Positions 31,905 to 35,266 of a stretch of DNA of 35,266 bases are shown piece by piece. Origin of the DNA: Bacillota bacterium (GTDB lineage Bacteria; Bacillota_A; Clostridia; Tissierellales; Peptoniphilaceae); NCBI GenBank assembly GCA_023418535.1, contig JAEZZN010000126.1:1-35266 (forward strand). The letters are read 5' to 3'. Numbering within the stretch: the first letter of the stretch is position 1; each line of letters opens with the position of its first letter. The notes under the pieces are model-generated. The model did no database searches, was not told the DNA's origin, and saw only the letters and a list, made by a program, of their open reading frames with translations. The position numbers and the translations under genes are program-made.

Positions 31905-32333
31905 TTAAATTTCTAATGGTTCTGGATTTTGTCCACCATGTAAGTGTTCTGGTCCAGCGTATATCTTAAGTTTCTTAAACATTTGTCTTCCTAAAGAATT
32001 TTTTGGTAACATGCCTTTAATTGCATGTTCTAAAATTCTTTCAGGATGCTTTGATAATACTTCTTTATAAGGGATTTCTCTTAGTCCACCAGCGTAACCT
32101 GTGTAATGTTTATAAACTTTTTGTTCGTCTTTATTCCCTGTTACTCTGATTTTTTCTGCATTGATGATTACCACATAATCACCAGTATCTACATGTGGAG
32201 TGTAAATTGGTTTATGTTTGCCTCTTAAAATAGAAGCTACTTTTGTTGCTACATTACCTAATACTAAATCTGTAGCATCTACAAGATACCATTTACGCTC
32301 AACTTCATTATGTTTTGCTAAAAATGTACTCAT
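31905..32333 (-). CDS. rplM: 50S ribosomal protein L13
   Basis: 142 residues. [58 protein letters not shown] and [13 protein letters not shown] are the family blocks. GGAGGAAAAATG start. Preceded by its own consensus promoter and a ~160-nt structured leader, so it can be expressed apart from ecf-truA upstream. Confidence 0.98.
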   Translation of the reverse strand: MSTFLAKHNEVERKWYLVDATDLVLGNVATKVASILRGKHKPIYTPHVDTGDYVVIINAEKIRVTGNKDEQKVYKHYTGYAGGLREIPYKEVLSKHPERILEHAIKGMLPKNSLGRQMFKKLKIYAGPEHLHGGQNPEPLEI

Positions 32334-32492
32334 TTTTCCTCCTCATTCTTTCTATATATCTAGCCTCAAATATTTAGAACCCGCATTTGAGGTTGCGGAT
32401 TTTGTTTCTTCGACGATTTCTTTTTCGCACATCGACGCTGCGAATTTGGTATCGTAGATATCTAAAAAGAACTTGGATTCTTTTTTAGATAC
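32334..32492 (-). ncRNA. Structured leader of rplM-rpsI (L13-leader-like)
   Basis: The transcript from 32492 can form: TCTAAAAA/TTTTTAGA hairpin (32489-32461); TTCGCA/TGCGAA hairpin (32444-32424); CCGCA/TGCGG hairpin (32398-32381) whose loop CCTCAAA (32392-32386) is complementary to TTTGAGG (32370-32364), 23 bases before the start codon. The loop pairing would give a pseudoknot or an alternative stem next to the ribosome site. Firmicutes L13 leaders are known autoregulatory RNAs; I did not match this to the family consensus base by base. Confidence 0.65.
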
Positions 32493-32498
32493 TCTCGT

Positions 32499-32527
32499 AG
32501 TATACACTTTATCCTACTATTTGTCAA
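32499..32527 (-). promoter_or_regulatory. Promoter of rplM-rpsI
   Basis: Minus strand TTGACA (32527-32522), 17-base spacer, TATACT (32504-32499). The strongest canonical promoter in the window, as expected for ribosomal protein genes. Confidence 0.88.
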
Positions 32528-32532
32528 ATATT

Positions 32533-33261
32533 TTAATAGTTTATTTTAAGTAAATACAGCCCTTCAGGGCCATAAGTTTTAGCCGCTCTTTCAATTTTTT
32601 TATCAAATATATCATCTATATATGAAATTTCTCTAAATCCTCTTCCTATATCAATTAAAAGTCCTGTCATGATACGAATTTGATTGTGTAGGAAACTTTC
32701 TGCGATATATTCAAAATAGATGTCTTCATCTACTCTATAGATATTAATTTCGTCTATTTTCCTTACGGGATTTTTGTCTTCTCCCCATTTCATAAACGCA
32801 GTAAAATCATGGAGTCCTAATAATTTCTTGGAAGCTAGTATCATCTTCTCCAGATCTAAATTTTTAGATACAAAAGTTTTATATTTCCTATAATATGGAT
32901 ATTCATATTTTCCGTTAGAAACTATGTATCTATAAATTTTAGATTTAGCGTCAAATCTAGCATGAAAATCAATATCAACTTCTCTTGTTTCAATTATTAC
33001 GATATCTTTAGGAAGATGTCTTCTTAAATGATATTTGAGAGAAATTGCCGGTAAATTTGTTTCTATAAAAAAATTAGATATATGCTCTTTCGCATGTACG
33101 CCAGCATCTGTACGACCACAAGGTATGAGATTAACCGTCTGTCCCGTAACTTCTTTTATCGCTTTTTCAAGTTCACCCTGAACCGTCCTTTTGTCCGGTT
33201 GTCTTTGAAAACCAAAGAATTTACTACCATCATATGAAATATTAATCAAAATATTTCTCAT
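32533..33261 (-). CDS. truA: tRNA pseudouridine(38-40) synthase
   Basis: 242 residues. Isomerises uridines 38-40 in the tRNA anticodon arm. YDGSKFFGFQRQPDKRTVQG at the N-terminus, catalytic Asp52 in CGRTDAGVHA, LPAISLKYHLRRHLP, FDAKSKIYRY, and SFLHNQIRIMTGLLIDIGRG near the C-terminus. The start overlaps the ecfT stop (ATGA). Standard operon order with ecfT upstream and rplM downstream. Confidence 0.97.
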   Translation of the reverse strand: MRNILINISYDGSKFFGFQRQPDKRTVQGELEKAIKEVTGQTVNLIPCGRTDAGVHAKEHISNFFIETNLPAISLKYHLRRHLPKDIVIIETREVDIDFHARFDAKSKIYRYIVSNGKYEYPYYRKYKTFVSKNLDLEKMILASKKLLGLHDFTAFMKWGEDKNPVRKIDEINIYRVDEDIYFEYIAESFLHNQIRIMTGLLIDIGRGFREISYIDDIFDKKIERAAKTYGPEGLYLLKINY

Positions 33262-34055
33262 ATTGTTTTACCTATTACAATTAAACTTATAAAAAATGCT
33301 ATCGTGCCTATTAATATCAACCAATCAATTTTATTCATTACCAATGGATTTAATCTAGTTCGCCCTTTCGAGCCTCTGTACCCTCTCGCTTCCATAGCAG
33401 TTGCAAGCTCGGACGCTCTTCTAAATGAATTTATAAATAGAGGAACTAAAAGTGGTATCATAGCCTGTGCCTTTTTTATTATATTTCCCGAGTCAAATTC
33501 TGCCCCACGTGCAAGTTGTGCTTTACGTATTTTATTTGCTTCATCAAATAATGTCGGAATAAATCGTAATGCTATGGAAATCATCATAGCGAGTTCATGA
33601 GCCGGAAAACCTATAATTTTCAAAGGGCTCATCAACTCTTCTAAACCGTCAGTTAGCTTAGTTGTACTTGTGGTCAATGTTAGATAGGAAGTTCCTATCA
33701 CGAGCATTATAAGTCGGATTCCAATATATAAAGCTCTTTGGACTCCTTCATATGTTATAGTTAATTTCCAAATACTTACCAATTCTCTGCCCGGAGTAGA
33801 AAAAATATGAATAATCGTGGTAAACAATAATATGAAAATAATTGATTTTAATGATTTTAATATCTTAGTAAATTTTAAGTTTGCCATTTTAACTACTAAA
33901 TATACGAATAGGAAAAGTGGAATATATATCGTTAGATTATCAATCATGAATAATGTAACCATGTAAAATATCACTAAGATTAATTTAACGCGGGGATCTA
34001 ATCTGTGAATTAGAGTATCGCCTGGAACGTATTGTCCAAGTGGCATATTATTCAT
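33258..34055 (-). CDS. ecfT: ECF transporter transmembrane subunit EcfT
   Basis: 265 residues, multi-pass. The two Ala-Arg-Gly coupling-helix motifs are present: KAQLARGAEFDSG and AMEARGYRGSKGR; they dock onto the two ATPases. N-terminal PGDTLIHRLDPRVKL is also typical. Forms the shared energising module for vitamin and metal S-components encoded elsewhere. Overlaps ecfA2 by 8 bases and truA by 4. Ends in TGA. Confidence 0.96.
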   Translation of the reverse strand: MNNMPLGQYVPGDTLIHRLDPRVKLILVIFYMVTLFMIDNLTIYIPLFLFVYLVVKMANLKFTKILKSLKSIIFILLFTTIIHIFSTPGRELVSIWKLTITYEGVQRALYIGIRLIMLVIGTSYLTLTTSTTKLTDGLEELMSPLKIIGFPAHELAMMISIALRFIPTLFDEANKIRKAQLARGAEFDSGNIIKKAQAMIPLLVPLFINSFRRASELATAMEARGYRGSKGRTRLNPLVMNKIDWLILIGTIAFFISLIVIGKTI

Positions 34056-34905
34056 CCCGACCTCCTAACTGCTTTATAAGCTCTTTGTAAGCCTCTTCAA
34101 CTGTTAGAATTAGCTTATCGAATTTATATCCTTTTTTCTCAAGCAATCTTGTCGCTTTAGTAATTTGTGGTATATCTAATCCAATCTTTTCTAATTCAGT
34201 TTCTCTTCTATATATATTTTGTGGCGTATCGTCAGCAAATATCTCTCCGGCATTCATAACTATAACTCTATCGGCTAAGTTAGCAATATCTTCCATTGAA
34301 TGTGAAACTATAATTACAGTCATGTCCCCACTTAATTCATAAATTTTTCTCAGTTCGCCAAGTATTTCATCTCGCCCTTCCGGATCTAGTCCGGCTGTTG
34401 GCTCATCTAGAATTAGGTATTTGGGTTTCATGGCTAAAATGGATGCAATAGCTACCCTTCTTTTTTGTCCTCCCGATAATTCAAAAGGTGACATATCCTT
34501 AAATTCCTCATAATCAAGACCGACTAATTGCATGGATTCTCTAACTCTTTCTTCTATTTTCTCTTCACTTAATCCGAGATTTTTAGGTCCGAATGCAATA
34601 TCTAAAGCAATGGTTTCTTCAAATAATTGATATTCGGGATACTGAAAAACTAGACCGACTTTTTGTCTTAATTCCTTTAATTCTGATTTTGTTTCTTCAG
34701 ATACTATTTGTCCGTCTACCGTAATCTTGCCACTTGAAGCATATAATAGACCATTGAATAATTGAGTTAGTGTAGATTTACCAGATCCTGTATGTCCGAT
34801 AATACCGATAAATTCATTTGTATTAATTTGTAAATTTATGTTTTTTAGTGCAAGATTATCTCCATTACCATAAGAATAATTGATATTTTCAAGTATTATA
34901 CTCAT
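34048..34905 (-). CDS. ecfA2: ECF transporter ATPase EcfA2
   Basis: 285 residues. Walker [10 protein letters not shown] (37-45), Q-loop [23 protein letters not shown], signature [17 protein letters not shown], Walker [17 protein letters not shown], switch His in [11 protein letters not shown]. The C-terminal extension typical of ECF ATPases follows. Overlaps ecfA1 (ATGA) and ecfT. Confidence 0.96.
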   Translation of the reverse strand: MSIILENINYSYGNGDNLALKNINLQINTNEFIGIIGHTGSGKSTLTQLFNGLLYASSGKITVDGQIVSEETKSELKELRQKVGLVFQYPEYQLFEETIALDIAFGPKNLGLSEEKIEERVRESMQLVGLDYEEFKDMSPFELSGGQKRRVAIASILAMKPKYLILDEPTAGLDPEGRDEILGELRKIYELSGDMTVIIVSHSMEDIANLADRVIVMNAGEIFADDTPQNIYRRETELEKIGLDIPQITKATRLLEKKGYKFDKLILTVEEAYKELIKQLGGRDE

Positions 34906-35266
34906 AATTCGTCTACTAACTCCTCAATACTCAATATATTGCTTGAGATCTTTATTCCATTTGAATTTAACAAATAAGCAAGTTCTGTTACTTGTGGTAC
35001 ATCCAAGCCATATTGTTTTATCAAATCAACTTCAGAAAACACTTCCTTAGGTGTACCATCCAATACAATTTTACCTTCATTCATTACTATTACTCTATCT
35101 GAAAGTACGGCTTCATTCATATAATGAGTAATATTAATAATTGTTTTATTCTGTTCTTTATTTAATTTAATTGCATGATTTATTACTTCTTTACGACCAT
35201 TTGGATCAAGCATTGCTGTAGGTTCATCAAACACAATTATTTCTGGATTCATTGCAAGAACTCCCG
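34902..35266 (-). CDS. ecfA1: ECF transporter ATPase EcfA1, N-terminal part outside window
   Basis: About 121 C-terminal codons; the frame stays open at the window edge. It begins [20 protein letters not shown] (end of signature helix and Walker B), then the switch region [20 protein letters not shown] and the ECF-type C-terminal domain. The internal ATG at 35252 is Met within LAMNPE and not a start. Ends TGA inside the ATGA overlap with ecfA2. THYMNE and TAMLDPNGR are typical of EcfA1 rather than A2. Confidence 0.93.
   Translation of the reverse strand, partial: GVLAMNPEIIVFDEPTAMLDPNGRKEVINHAIKLNKEQNKTIINITHYMNEAVLSDRVIVMNEGKIVLDGTPKEVFSEVDLIKQYGLDVPQVTELAYLLNSNGIKISSNILSIEELVDEL

Noticed and set aside
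35238..35252. ATG at 35252 as start of a short ATPase
   Set aside because: The frame continues to the window edge with GVLAM, the conserved end of the ABC signature helix, so the gene is truncated by the window and not short.

Overview
The window is AT-rich chromosomal DNA from a low-GC Gram-positive bacterium (Bacillota), most likely an anaerobic coccus of the Tissierellia/Peptoniphilaceae type (Helcococcus, Anaerococcus or Finegoldia-like). The reasons are a lower mevalonate pathway, a PPi-type phosphofructokinase, AsnA, G5/3D cell-wall proteins, a C-terminal sortase signal, and the Firmicutes order ecfA1-ecfA2-ecfT-truA-rplM-rpsI. The genus is inference. TGA is a normal stop here: mvaD, ecfT and ecfA1 all end in TGA inside ATGA overlaps.

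Layout. 1-773 (-) is the start of a CNNM/CBS membrane protein. 849-2809 is a cassette between two copies of the thyA promoter region; it holds a G5 membrane protein (-) and a GC-elevated, non-coding, structured stretch that ends in its own + strand terminator. 2839-4187 (+) is thyA-dfrA. 4284-7656 (-) is rlmCD, a cytosolic GH18 glycosidase and an esterase-like hydrolase, tightly coupled. 7854-9275 (+) is a DUF2089 regulator-like protein with a DUF4097 protein. 9480-10649 (+) is a secreted DUF348/G5/3D wall protein with a WalR-type box beside its promoter. 10760-16762 (-) is the mevalonate operon: a small two-TM protein, a TctA-type permease, mvaK1, mvaD, mvaK2 and fni, followed by a frameshifted small membrane gene. 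16950-17963 (+) is asnA. 18568-21948 (-) is a CoA-disulfide-reductase-like flavoprotein, an M18 aminopeptidase and DeoD. 22089-23921 (-) is a P1B-4 metal ATPase behind a NiCo (czcD) riboswitch. 24221-25441 (+) is PPi-PFK. 25546-26928 (-) is a MATE exporter. 27166-31320 (-) is a large sortase-anchored surface protein broken by two in-frame stops. 31506-35266 (-) is the end of the ecf-truA-rplM-rpsI block, with a separate promoter and a structured leader for rplM.

The points most worth following up are the possible ~450-nt RNA at 932-1383, the Tct-type permease that leads a lower-mevalonate operon with no upper-pathway genes in view (candidate mevalonate importer), and a palindrome built from IS3-like ends lying in the loops of two terminators, with a half copy elsewhere. 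No tRNA, rRNA, CRISPR array, complete insertion sequence or prophage was seen.
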